Translations under genes and position numbers: made by a program
The notes under the pieces: generated by a model
Told to the model about the DNA's origin: nothing
The model's input: only the letters and a program-made list of their open reading frames with translations
Database searches by the model: none
From: Sperchopsis tessellata
Taxonomy: Eukaryota; Arthropoda; Insecta; Coleoptera; Hydrophilidae
Reading direction: 5' to 3'
Assembly (NCBI GenBank): GCA_033557685.1
Contig: JAWQRN010000389.1
Location: 1 to 30,365 of the forward strand
DNA length: 30,365 nucleotides
Part shown: one piece after another, positions 11,701 to 19,676 of the stretch
How the letters are laid out: every line of letters begins with the position of its first letter
Position numbering within the stretch: position 1 is the stretch's first letter

Positions 11701-14700
11701 GATGTATGGTAGTGAGTCATGGGTGCTTACGGTAAGACAGAAGAGTAGGATACAGGCTACAGAGATGAAGTTCCTGTGACGGATAGAAGGGGTGTCTTAA
11801 CGTGATAGAATAAGAAATGATGACATTCGAAGAAGACTGCAAGTGAAAGAGATGATAGAGGAAGGACAACTTAGGTAGTTTGGAGTGCTCAGTAGAATGG
11901 GCACGGACAGGCTGCCAAGGAGAATATGGGAAGCTAAAAAAAGGGTAGAAGACCAAGAGGAAGGCCAACAAGAACATGGAGTACAGTAGTGACTCTGTCA
12001 ATAGTGAATAGGGGCAGTAATTTTGAGCCTGCAAGGAGGATGACGCAGAACAGAGGATGTTTTGTAAAGGAGGTAGAGATTAAGGCAGAAAGCATGCCTC
12101 TACACCCATAGGGGTTAGAAGATGAAATGACAATGATTATGATCATAAGTGCAGAACAAGACAAACAGTGCAATATCTAATCATGATAATTTTTAGGTTG
12201 ATTATTATATTTGATTGAATCTACACTGTACCACCTCAAACTTGAGATCCTTCTGTTACAAAAGATCTAGTAGAGGCAAAACCATTTAATAAATAAAAAA
12301 AATAAAACGAGCATTTTCCCGATAGCTGGATTGTTCACCTACTCTGTCGACATTGGATTTCTTTGTATGACGCAATATAAAAAATTAAATATATAAAAAA
12401 AACAACACTATGAAATAATTTAAAAGCAGCTTTCTTAAAATTAAATTCTGTCAGAAGAAGATGTCACTTATGCATTAATCAATATGATGGTGTTTTAATA
12501 TTGTTTATAATATTCCTATATTTAAGGTAATTGCCAAGAACATATGTAAAAAAATAAGAGGAAAATAAATTTTTATGAAGTAACAGTCAACTCCATTAAA
12601 TATAATATTTAAAAGCAATCAAGGTATTATTTGCAAAACATTTGGCCTTCCTAAAGACAGAGGGTCCTAAAATATAATTTTAAAAAATCTTAAATAAATC
12701 TAAATAATAAAATAGGGCAATTGATACATTAAAATCAGAAAAAAATCTCTATTAAGATAATTTTATAAATTTTTGATATTTTAGATTATCTATAAAAATA
12801 ACAGTTACGAGTACTTGTCAAATGCCAAACTTTTCAATTTTCCCCTGCAGCTCGGAAATTGGAATAAATAATAAATTTCTGTTTTGACCTACTCCTCTAA
12901 CTCTATTATTAAGAGTTTACTATTTAATACCATTGAAAATGAAACACCCTGTACAAAATTTATTAATTCTTTTTTGCTATTTCATGTATTTACTTAAAAT
13001 AGAAAAAATTACTTTGAAAAAGTTTAATTTACTACAGAATGTCAGTTATTAACAGCCCATAACAATTGTTATAAATGCCTATTTCTTTAAACAACAAATC
13101 AAATTAGAAATTTTAAATTTAACTAAAAACTTTAAATTAATTTTTTCAAAAGCATAATAATTGCACCTGCAAGGAGCAGATAAGAAGAAAAAATCAACAT
13201 ATTTGGAATGCTTAAATTAGCATTTTGAGTACATTTATTTGATCACCTAAACCAATTCAACATAAATAGACAAGGCAAAGAAGAAAATATCATTGAAGTA
13301 GACTTAAATATTAAGATCATACACACTAGATAACTTAAGTCTATAGAAACATATCACAAGCTTTGTGACGATGTACAGAACATACTATTCTTTGCTATCT
13401 CATTTCATCCTATGTAGATCATATATCGCTATTGCACTGACAAGGAAGAGTACGGTAGGGTGAGGATAAATAAATTTAACAGGCTAAATTTTTTTATTAC
13501 TGAATTCAGAAAAAATGCTTCAAACAAAAGTTGCTTGGTAGAAGGCGCTTCACGTTTTTATGACTTCGAAACTCTCTTACGTCATTCCGTGCAACATTCA
13601 TTTTTCAAATGATATTTTTTACTTTGCAAATTTTGATGGGTTACATAATAAAATGTTTATGAAAACTGGATACAATATTTTGGTATTGAAATAACACTTT
13701 CTAATTAGGAGTGCTTGAGAAGGCTTTATGGTCTGATCATACTTATATGGAGACAGGAGCAGGGGCCAAAAGAATGGAATAAGGGAATAATTTGCCCAAT
13801 ATGAAAGAAAAGCGATAAGAAGGATTGCATTGATAATTTCCGGGACATATCACTGCTAAATGTAGCCTATAAAATATTATCATGCATTCTGAACTCGGCA
13901 ATTGGTGAATACGCAGAACAAATTTTTGGCGAATACCAATCAGGATTTAGACCTAACATACAATGCGGCAAGTGTTTGAAAAAGCATACGATTACAATAT
14001 AGATGTGCACACATTATATATAGATTTTAGGCAAGCTTCTGATGCAGTAGATCAGAGTGAGCTATCAAGACGCATGACATTGTTAAGAATTCCTGCCAAA
14101 CTAGTTAGTGCCACATTTGAGGGCTCGCATGCCGTGGCAGCTGTGTGTGGCGGTTAGACAAATGAGATAAGTGACATGGGAGTTAGACAGGGAGATGCCC
14201 TATCTGCTATCTTATTTATTCTGGTGTTGCATGCAGTATTAAATCCTGTACGCGTTCGAGGATCAATGAGAAACAGCCCAACCCAACTAATTGCATATAC
14301 TGATGACATTGCAATGTGCAGTCGCATACAGGTCAAGGAAACCATAGAGAGACTAATGGTGGAGGCTCAGAAAGTGGACCTTAGGATAAACGAAGAGAAA
14401 ACAAAATATATTTTCGTAGGGAGAGACGCTGCCAATCGCAGAATGGGAGGTATGCGGACCACACATATGAAGAAGTCGAAAACTTTAGGTATTTGGGTTC
14501 CAACTTGCACAATCGAAATGACTTGGCGGTTGAAATAAGGCAAGAATATCTACATGTCATTCTAGTTGGGGACTCTCAGGAGTACTCACTTCAAAGATAA
14601 TACGCAGAAAGGTAAAGATCCCTGTACAAGACTATGATTAAGCCAGTACTCACATATGGCTGCGAAACCTGGGCCATCACAAGGAAGGAAGTAGACCAGC

Positions 14701-17700
14701 TAAGAGTGTGTGAAAGTATTTTGCGTAAATTATGCAATCCTGTTCAAGAAAATGGCGGATGTAGGAGCCGTATGAATTACGAACTCACTTTCATTATGAA
14801 AGGTAAGGATGTAGGAAGATGGATTAAAGCTCAAAGAATCAGGTGGTTTGGGCACTTGGATGAGAATGGGAGACGAGAGAGTACCAAAGCTTATAACAGA
14901 ATGGAGTTCGGTTGAAAGGAGAAGAGGGAGGCCAAGGCTGCAGTGGTTGGATGGAGTGAAGAACTAAGAAAAATTGGCATGCAAAAATGGAGAGCATGCA
15001 TAAACGATAGAAAAAGATGGAAGGAGTTAGTTGTTCGGGACATGACTCACGATGAGTTGTAGTGTCGAAGAATTAGTTTTATGTAAAAAAAAACTTAATT
15101 TGATATCTGTAACTAGGTACAAATAAACAAAATTAATTTATTATATGTTCCTCATTAGCCATTAAACAATGACCTAATCTATCTTGAAAAATTCTTGTAA
15201 TATTTTTGAACATGTTTGGTATAATTCTTCCTACCTCTGCAATAATTCTGGCTTTTAAATCCTCTAAATTATTTGGTCGATCTTTGTACACCATATTTTT
15301 GAGGTTGACCCGCAGAAAAAAATCATGTCCGACAACCACAGGCCATTCTATTTCACCCCCTTTTCCTTTCTATCTGTGGTTGAACACATTATTTTAAAAC
15401 CCTCTGACCACAGTACTACAATATGAAGGACCATCATCATGCTGGAACCATACACAATTGAAGCCGGCACTATCTGATTTTGGAGAAGTACTAAATATCT
15501 AGCCGCAGTCAAAGTTTTCTCTATGAAAAATTGGCCAATTCAATTCCGTTCAACGATTCCCATGTAGACATTTACCTTCTGAGGTCATCGTGTATGAGTT
15601 ACTTTCATCCAGTGAAGGTTGCTGCATTACCAATATCGATAATTGTCTGTTCACATTTCTATTTAGACAGAAAATGGTTTCATCGCTGAATACGATTTTG
15701 TTAGTAAATTCGTCCAGTTTGTTACATCTTTTCATCATTTCTTCACAGAATTATTATCTCTTATCAGAATCATCTCCATTAAGTTCCTGCAGTAGATGGA
15801 CTTTATAGAGATAAAAGTGTCCTCCTTCCTAATACATTTTTAACCGACTTTAATTGATCGATGTTATGGTATAAGGTATTTTGTCTTGTTGATACTTGAG
15901 GATGTTCCTCAATTGATAATAAAACATCCAGTATATTATCTATACCTATACCAGTTTTAGCTCTTCCTGTTCTATCGCCATCCTTAATACTCCCTCTATT
16001 CTGAAAATGTTTGAATAGACGATTTACAGTTTTTATATAACCCAAAGTAGAAGGTCTTGCTAATCCAAAAATTTGTGAATAAACACATAATGCCATTTGA
16101 AAAATTAAAATTGCATTATCTAACGCATGCGCAGAATGACGTAAGAGAATTTAGAGGTCCCAAAAATGAAAGCACCTTCTACCAGCAACTTTTTTTCTAA
16201 ATTCAATAATAAAAAAATAGAGCCATGTTGCATGTTCCATGTTGTGAATGTGATATTAATTTACAGTTACGGTAGGAAAAATTCTAACGACCTGACAAGG
16301 ACTGGCTTACGAACAGTTACTGAAACAGTTGGTTAAAATGCAGGATCATAAAAATGACGCATACATGAAATTTAATCCTTTTTCTTAAGCTAAAACATAA
16401 AAAATACACATTTGATGAAATCAAAAGTTGATCTGTAAGTAGTTTCCAGGTAGAAATTTTAACAGCTTGTTATAGTTTTGTAATGTCAATCTAGTGAGAA
16501 TGATCAAAGGTTTACACAAACATTATAAGTTTTTGATTAGATAGAATAACCCATTTTGCTCATCAATCACAACAGATGTATAATTAAAAGGAGAATAGGA
16601 ATAAAAATAACCGAAGTCTACTAATTCTAACTGGAAAAAGTACTCTGTTTTAGATACATGTACAAAAAAAATATGATTCCTAACATTTTCCACAACTATC
16701 GAGGAGAGAAAGGCTATTATCAGTTGAAAAGGAGTTAACAATTTGCCTGCCAAAACCGATTCAATATATTTTTGCAAAGCATGGATTCACATATTAACTT
16801 AAGGTTTCAATTACCTTTTTTCTTTATTTAGAGTTACTGTTTTAATACTGATAATATTCAAGTATATTATTTTATTGGCTTTCCCATGAAAATCACAAAC
16901 ATCTTTTGTTTTCTAAATTTGAAATGTCTTTGGAATACATTGTATTATTCAACTAGTTATTTTCAGAGGCTGGAGTGTTTTAAACATTTTCATAAATCTA
17001 TCTGATCATATATTTTACATTGTTAACTTTTCGTTATATATTACATCATTTTTTAGATAATTTACATATTTTTCTAAGGTTGTGTGTGGATTAATAATGT
17101 TTCACAAAATTTACTTTTTATTTAATAACACGTACATTATATTTGGTATTAAATAGGAAATATATTTTCAAATTGGGCTTCGAAACTAGAAACACAGCTA
17201 CTGCATAGACCTATAATTATGTGCCAAGTGTCTACTCCTAATGTCAATATATTACTTTCGTATAAACCCTTCTAAGTTTAAATTATAAGCATCGAGCAAA
17301 TCTATGCAGTTAATATTTCATCATGCGTGACCACATAGTTGAATATTTAATATATCCTATTAAACTCTTCAATTTTGTCTTAACATTCAAAAATAATGTC
17401 TTTTTTTCAAGTTGATACCTACCCTATTTGTAGATAATGTATATGTAGAAATTATATAGACATGATTTTTTTTACCCATTCCAATACTAACCTCTTCATC
17501 TTGAGTGCGAGCAATTTCAATCATACTTTTCGCTGCCGGATGCTGAACCGTAATTTCACGTAAAATTGCGTTGCCATCGTTGGTCATGACGATTCCGCCC
17601 ATTGGGTCCATTAGCATTTTTAACATGGCTTGTGGTCCTAGGCATGTTCTAATAACGTCAGCAATTTGCTGAAAGAATATTTTAAAATGCAGGTATTATA

Positions 17701-17928
17701 TTATATTTCATTTGAGACAACACTAATAATATAATTAATATTTTATGGTTTTGTTAACACCACGTGCTTACCTTTCCGGCATTTATGTTCTCCAACTGAA
17801 CTTTACGGCCCGAATCTCGCTTTGTGTTTTGGCCTACAAGAATTCATTTTAGCACCAAAGACCTTAGTACACTAAAAATATTCATACTTACTTAAAACTA
17901 ATACAGGAGCACGTCCACCACCAAACAT
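4863..17928 (-). CDS. CCT3: CCT3, T-complex protein 1 subunit gamma, complete gene in seven exons
   Basis: CCT3 is one of eight subunits of the cytosolic chaperonin TRiC/CCT, which folds actin, tubulin and many other proteins using ATP. Exons in order are 17892-17928, 17772-17833, 17492-17668, 9214-9411, 8803-9039, 6216-6299 and 4863-5708. They join in phase to 1641 bases, or 546 residues; the human protein has 545. The start MFGGGRAPVLVLSQNTKR matches the family N-terminus. ATP-site motifs are TCLGP (41-45), TNDGNA (62-67), VGDGTTS (93-99) and PGGGA (412-416). The apical domain lies in the middle (KIPGG to the DPKACT region). The C-terminus keeps VKLQTYKTAVETAILLLRIDD and then a charged, Q-rich tail. 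There is no stop, frameshift or lost ATP motif, so it should be active. Introns are 58, 103, 8080, 174, 2503 and 507 bases. The third is swollen by transposons. Confidence 0.97.
5709..6215 (-). other. CCT3 intron 6
   Basis: A 507-base AT-rich intron with GTAAGT donor and TTCTTAG acceptor. No element or gene was recognised in it. Confidence 0.85.
6216..6299 (-). CDS. CCT3: CCT3 exon 6
   Basis: This 84-base phase-0 exon encodes residues 238-265 (NPRIILLDCGLEYKKGESQT and the following acidic segment). It corresponds to the start of the apical domain, where NPRI..LD..LEYKKGESQT is strongly conserved in CCT gamma. Acceptor TTTTTTAACAG, donor GTAAGT. Confidence 0.95.
6300..8802 (-). other. CCT3 intron 5
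   Basis: A 2.5-kb AT-rich intron. It has a 19-base A run at 8346-8364 and a short block, AACACCCTGAAT (7316-7327), that resembles a DNA-transposon terminus. No coding remnant was recognised on either strand. Overlapping ORFs near 8205-8532 are low-complexity and unconvincing. Confidence 0.6.
8803..9039 (-). CDS. CCT3: CCT3 exon 5
   Basis: This 237-base exon encodes residues 159-237. It starts after CCATTTAG with VKGCIGTKFIGRW, continues through ALDAVNTV and IDDIKRY-like VDIKRYAKVEKIPGG, and ends with LRGVMVNKDVTHPKMRRHIM before GTAATG. RGVM-NKDVTHP-MRR is a signature of the gamma subunit. Donor GTAATG is slightly unusual but puts the next exon in frame. Confidence 0.95.
9040..9213 (-). other. 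CCT3 intron 4
   Basis: A short 174-base intron with GTATGT donor and CCATTTAG acceptor; nothing else is seen in it. Confidence 0.85.
9214..9411 (-). CDS. CCT3: CCT3 exon 4
   Basis: This 198-base phase-0 exon encodes residues 93-158. It opens with the nucleotide-binding motif VGDGTTSVIVLAGEML and continues EQFLEQQMHPTVII. The acceptor is GATTGCAG and the donor GTATGT. The preceding exon ends in DEE, so the joined text DEEVGDGTTS is exactly the group II chaperonin ATP motif. Confidence 0.96.
9906..9990 (+). repeat. Left copy of a diverged inverted repeat pair
   Basis: The sequence beginning ATTTCTGAGCAACAGG, then GGAAATTGAAAAAGTTTGGC and CGTAACT, is matched by the reverse complement of 12785-12859 (ATTTCCGAGCTGCAGG, GAAAATTGAAAAGTTTGGC, CGTAACT). 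Identity falls off inward and outward. It probably marks the end of an old DNA transposon. Confidence 0.55.
10790..12165 (+). mobile_element. LINE (non-LTR retrotransposon) relic A, ORF2 pseudogene
   Basis: This is a decayed 5'-truncated reverse-transcriptase ORF running antisense to CCT3. Recognisable blocks in order are DWRPAIILPLFKKGDSRRCE with NYRGMISLL and PGKVYEKIL (10840-10970); an RT core stretch with LEKAFERV (about 11105-11130); GVKGNLLWAVKSIYSE (about 11165-11215) and NQGLRQG near 11275; then LKYLGSVIEG (11555-11590), KLSVYNAIYVPKLMYGSESW (11660-11720), and a C-terminal DDIRRRL...QLRWFGVLSRMG (11820-11905). Stops and frameshifts separate these blocks, and the catalytic FADD/YADD box cannot be read cleanly. 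The clade is not resolved. It is a different family from relics B and C. Confidence 0.8.
12166..13481. other. Intronic stretch without a gene
   Basis: AT-rich sequence inside CCT3 intron 3. It contains the right copy of an inverted-repeat pair (12785-12859) and a transposon-like terminus, ACACCCTGTA, at 12944-12953. No coding remnant was recognised. Confidence 0.55.
12785..12859 (-). repeat. Right copy of a diverged inverted repeat pair
   Basis: Its reverse complement aligns with 9906-9990. About 85 bases further out lies ACACCCTGTA, which resembles the outer end of many insect DNA transposons (TACAGGGTGT when read inward). No clear partner terminus was found on the left. Confidence 0.5.
13482..13587 (+). 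repeat. Left terminal inverted repeat of the split mariner-like element
   Basis: It aligns with the reverse complement of 16134-16224 over almost its whole length; the best block is CTCTTACGTCATTC at 13574-13587. Confidence 0.75.
13700..15093 (+). mobile_element. LINE relic B, reverse transcriptase pseudogene with A-tail
   Basis: This is a 5'-truncated non-LTR retrotransposon copy. It begins abruptly inside the RT domain (LRRLYGLIILIWRQEQGPKEW, then WNKGIICPI, 13710-13800), followed by NFRDISLLNVAYKIL and GEYQSGFRPN (13835-13955). Next are LYIDFRQASDAVDQSELSR (14015-14070), MGVRQGDALSAILF (14176-14217) and the catalytic box YTDD at 14296-14307, in place of the usual YADD. After a frameshift come KPVLTYGCETWAITRKEVDQ (14641-14700), RIRWFGHLDENGRR (14836-14877) and a terminal RKRWKELV. 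An A9 run at 15085-15093 probably marks the 3' tail. Stops and frameshifts make it inactive. Relic C is the same family. Confidence 0.85.
15130..16096 (-). pseudogene. Mariner-like transposase pseudogene (DDE type)
   Basis: Minus-strand transposase of about 320 codons, near the usual 340. It starts with ATG at 16096. The N-terminal helix-turn-helix part reads VNRLFKHFQNRGSIKDGDR and TGRAKTG, followed by LLSIEEHPQVSTRQNTLYH. After a frameshift comes NKIVFSDETIFCLNRNVNRQ near 15720-15655, with the first catalytic aspartate in FSDE. A DDG block around 15430 is probably the second aspartate. The C-terminus (15133-15339) reads FFLRVNLKNMVYKDRPNNLE, then LKARIIAEVG and DRLGHCLMANEEHI, the typical L-K-N-x-V-Y ending of a transposase family common in insects. 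Several stops and frameshifts are present. Confidence 0.8.
16134..16224 (-). repeat. Right terminal inverted repeat of the split mariner-like element
   Basis: The mirror copy of 13482-13587; it lies about 40 bases upstream of the transposase start. Confidence 0.75.
16225..17491. other. 5' part of CCT3 intron 3, no recognised gene
   Basis: AT-rich intronic sequence. The minus-strand ORF near 16523-16777 has no family features. A diverged direct repeat at 17147-17180 has its partner at 18175-18221. Confidence 0.55.
17147..17180 (+). repeat. Direct repeat copy 1 (flanks CCT3 5' exons)
   Basis: TATTAAATAGGAA, then ATATTTT and AAATTGGGCTT. The same blocks occur in the same order at 18175-18221, with an insertion of about 13 bases. 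Confidence 0.5.
17492..17668 (-). CDS. CCT3: CCT3 exon 3
   Basis: This 177-base phase-0 exon encodes residues 34-92: QIADVIRTCLGP, MLKMLMDPMGGIVMTNDGNA, then QHPAAKSMIEIARTQDEE. It holds the LGP and TNDG motifs that surround bound ATP in the equatorial domain. Acceptor TTCTTTCAG, donor GTTAGT. Confidence 0.97.
17772..17833 (-). CDS. CCT3: CCT3 exon 2
   Basis: This 62-base exon encodes the end of codon 13 (a serine split after its first base) to residue 33: QNTKRDSGRKVQLENINAGK. It is too short to be found as an ORF on its own; it was placed from the conserved QNTKR-SGRKVQ block and by the CTTGTAG acceptor and GTAAGC donor. Confidence 0.96.
17892..17928 (-). CDS. CCT3: CCT3 exon 1 (start codon)
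   Basis: This 37-base first coding exon has ATG at 17926-17928 and encodes MFGGGRAPVLVL plus the first base of a serine codon, ending before GTAAGT. P-V-L-V-L-S-Q-N-T is the conserved N-terminus of CCT gamma. The ATG is preceded on the minus strand by AAAATAAGTTAAA, with an A at -3, which is an acceptable insect start context. Confidence 0.95.
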
Positions 17929-18399
17929 TTTAACTTATTTTCGTCTGGTAGAAAACAGAAATGTCGATCAGCTAAAGAAACTGTCAAATTATTCTAAATG
18001 ATTCACACAAATGGCAATGCGTATCTATCTTCACTCTTAACAAACTAGCAACAGATTTTCATTTTATTTCCATAGATCATACAGATATCTATATCATGGA
18101 ATTATCCTACTCTATATGATCTAAGATTATAATCAACCGATGGGATGGGTCGCGATATTTTACATTTTATTTCGTATTAAATAGGAATTTATATTATAAA
18201 CTATATTTTAAAATTGGGCTTTTGTATGTCCTCAGGTACAGGTGTCCTAAATTTGATTACCTACGTTGGAATCTCGGTTATGCTGAGACCCTAAGTATGT
18301 TTAAATTCGGCACTCTTGTGCATTCTTATACACAAAAATAATTCGTTGACAAAAAACATCTGCAGATGTTTTCGAAAAAATTTCAAAATTTTCTTTCCA
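17929..18399 (-). promoter_or_regulatory. Presumed CCT3 5' UTR and promoter region
   Basis: The region directly upstream of the CCT3 start, between it and a mariner relic. No TATA box, initiator or DPE could be assigned with confidence. A diverged direct repeat at 18175-18221 lies inside it. The promoter call rests on position only. Confidence 0.35.
18175..18221 (+). repeat. Direct repeat copy 2 (flanks CCT3 5' exons)
   Basis: TATTAAATAGGAA ... ATATTTTAAAATTGGGCTT, the partner of 17147-17180 about 1 kb away. Confidence 0.5.
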
Positions 18400-18700
18400 C
18401 TGTCACTACTTTATTTTTAAAACCTGTAAACTCATTTCCACAGCAATTTTTTGATTCACGTCTTTCCCAAACAACAAAACACACTTCGTAACGGCGATTT
18501 TTTTGGTGTTGGTTCATTTCGTGCGGCACCCATTTGTCAACTTTTCTGATTTTCTTTGCTGCTTTAAGTGGTCTAGAACTGTTGGATGACTAACGCCTAA
18601 TTTTTGTTCAAGTTCTCGGATTGTTTTACGTTGTTCTGATTCTACTAACGCCTGCAGTTTGTCGTTATTACTTGCCCACGACCTTCTTCATCTTAAAGGC
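18400..18700 (-). pseudogene. Mariner transposase N-terminal relic
   Basis: The minus strand reads KLQALVESEQRKTIRELEQ, then LGVSHPTVLDHLK (about 18660-18550). After a frameshift it reads KWVPHEMNQHQ and RRYEVC (about 18535-18480). This is the helix-turn-helix and linker of mariner-type transposases, whose WVPHEL motif is diagnostic. The catalytic domain is missing or decayed beyond recognition. It lies in the gap between FANCM and CCT3, with the same orientation as both. Confidence 0.8.
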
Positions 18701-19493
18701 TCTTGTCGAATAGCTTATTGTACGTCGGCTGAGCTGCATAGAGGATGCAGTTGTACTGATGAGAAGTGATATTATATTATAACTTTTGCATTATACTATT
18801 AATAACGTGGTCGAAATTAAAAATGTTATTATCCCACTATGGCGACCATGGAAGCAGTATTAATAAAGTTAAGATTAATCTCAAAGATATTTTAAATATC
18901 ACAAAAAGTTATGCAATTTTGATTTTATTTATTATACAGCAAAATCAAGAAGAGGTATAAAATAGTTGTAAAAAAAAATTGTATCGATACTGAATTATGC
19001 TTTAATATCTTTTTGACATGTCATAACCTAAAACCAAAATAACTGTAACTAAATAAAACAAAATAACTTCTACATGTGCATTCTGAAATACACATAAATA
19101 ATAACCATAGCTACATCAGTCAGAAATTAGATATGTTACCACTCATTATTAAAATCCTTTTTTTAGCAGTATTTTTGCTCACTTGTAATAATCTTCAATT
19201 ATCTTTTTTGATGAAATCTTGGAACAAAACGGGGGCAGTTTATTTTTTAACCGACTCTATGCATTCAATTTTATGGCACTATGTGGCTTTTCCAAATTTA
19301 GACAGTCTATGCACTGGATATATAAATAGATTTAGTTTGTTCTTTTCTACTATGATTACTTACAGGTTCACAATCATTAAATAAACCTCAATTATTACTG
19401 TACTTGCCACACAGTCAGCAGATTTCTAGATCTAAACACAACAAAAAATATTAAATATTCTATTACAAAAAAGTATAAAAGTATAACAATATA
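18701..19493. other. Spacer between the mariner relic and the FANCM stop
   Basis: AT-rich, with no recognised gene. It includes the presumed FANCM 3' UTR (from 19493 downward on the minus strand). The plus-strand ORFs at 18766-18960 and 19076-19384 look random. Confidence 0.5.
19239..19244 (-). terminator. Candidate polyadenylation signal for FANCM
   Basis: AATAAA on the minus strand, about 250 bases after the FANCM stop. It is the nearest canonical hexamer seen; the call is by position only. Confidence 0.35.
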
Positions 19494-19676
19494 TTAATCA
19501 CTATCACTTAGAATTTGTATAATTCTTCTTCGTTTTAAATTAGGCTGAAGTTTTGATTCTTGCTTATTTTTTTTCTTTCTTTTTCTATGTTCTTTCAACT
19601 TCTGTTCTGCTATTTCTAATTCTGATAATTCATGCTGTGTTAAGTCAATAGACTCTGTATTCACACAAAAGGAATC
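19494..19676 (-). CDS. FANCM: FANCM last coding exon
   Basis: This 183-base exon has acceptor TTCTTTTAG and encodes DSFCVNTESIDLTQHELSEL, a basic coiled segment with HRKRKKKNK, and the terminus LKRRRIIQILSDSD, followed by TAA at 19494-19496. It was not obvious as an ORF and was placed by phase and by the SFCV block. The I-I-Q-I-L followed by S-D-S-D has the form of a SUMO-interacting motif. Confidence 0.85.
   Translation of the reverse strand, partial: DSFCVNTESIDLTQHELSELEIAEQKLKEHRKRKKKNKQESKLQPNLKRRRIIQILSDSD

Larger units (their letters stand above)
13482..16224 (-). mobile_element. Mariner-like DNA transposon with about 100-base TIRs, split by a LINE insertion
   Basis: Long inverted repeats bound this element: 13482-13587 on the left and 16134-16224 on the right. 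Read in the same sense both carry GGCT, ATTTTTTTATTA, TGAATT, AGAAAAA, AAAGTTGC, GGTAGAAGG and CTCTTACGTCATTC. The left copy has about a dozen extra bases. A transposase pseudogene on the minus strand lies just inside the right repeat. A LINE relic (13700-15093) sits between the transposase stop and the left repeat. Removing the LINE leaves about 1.35 kb, the normal size of a mariner-like element. The target-site duplication is unclear because the outermost bases are diverged. Confidence 0.75.
9412..17491 (-). other. CCT3 intron 3, transposon-loaded (8.1 kb)
   Basis: This intron splits DEE from VGDGTTS. The donor is GTTAGT at 17491 and the acceptor GATTGCAG at 9412. It holds a LINE relic at 10790-12165, flanked by a diverged inverted-repeat pair (9906-9990 and 12785-12859), and a mariner-like element at 13482-16224 that itself contains a second LINE relic. 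The remaining parts (9412-9905, 9991-10789, 12166-12784, 12860-13481 and 16225-17491) are AT-rich with no recognised gene. Confidence 0.85.

Noticed and set aside
11406..12173. Several minus-strand ORFs of 79-105 codons
   Set aside because: They are the opposite strand of LINE relic A, which gives long open frames because of its codon composition. No family features.
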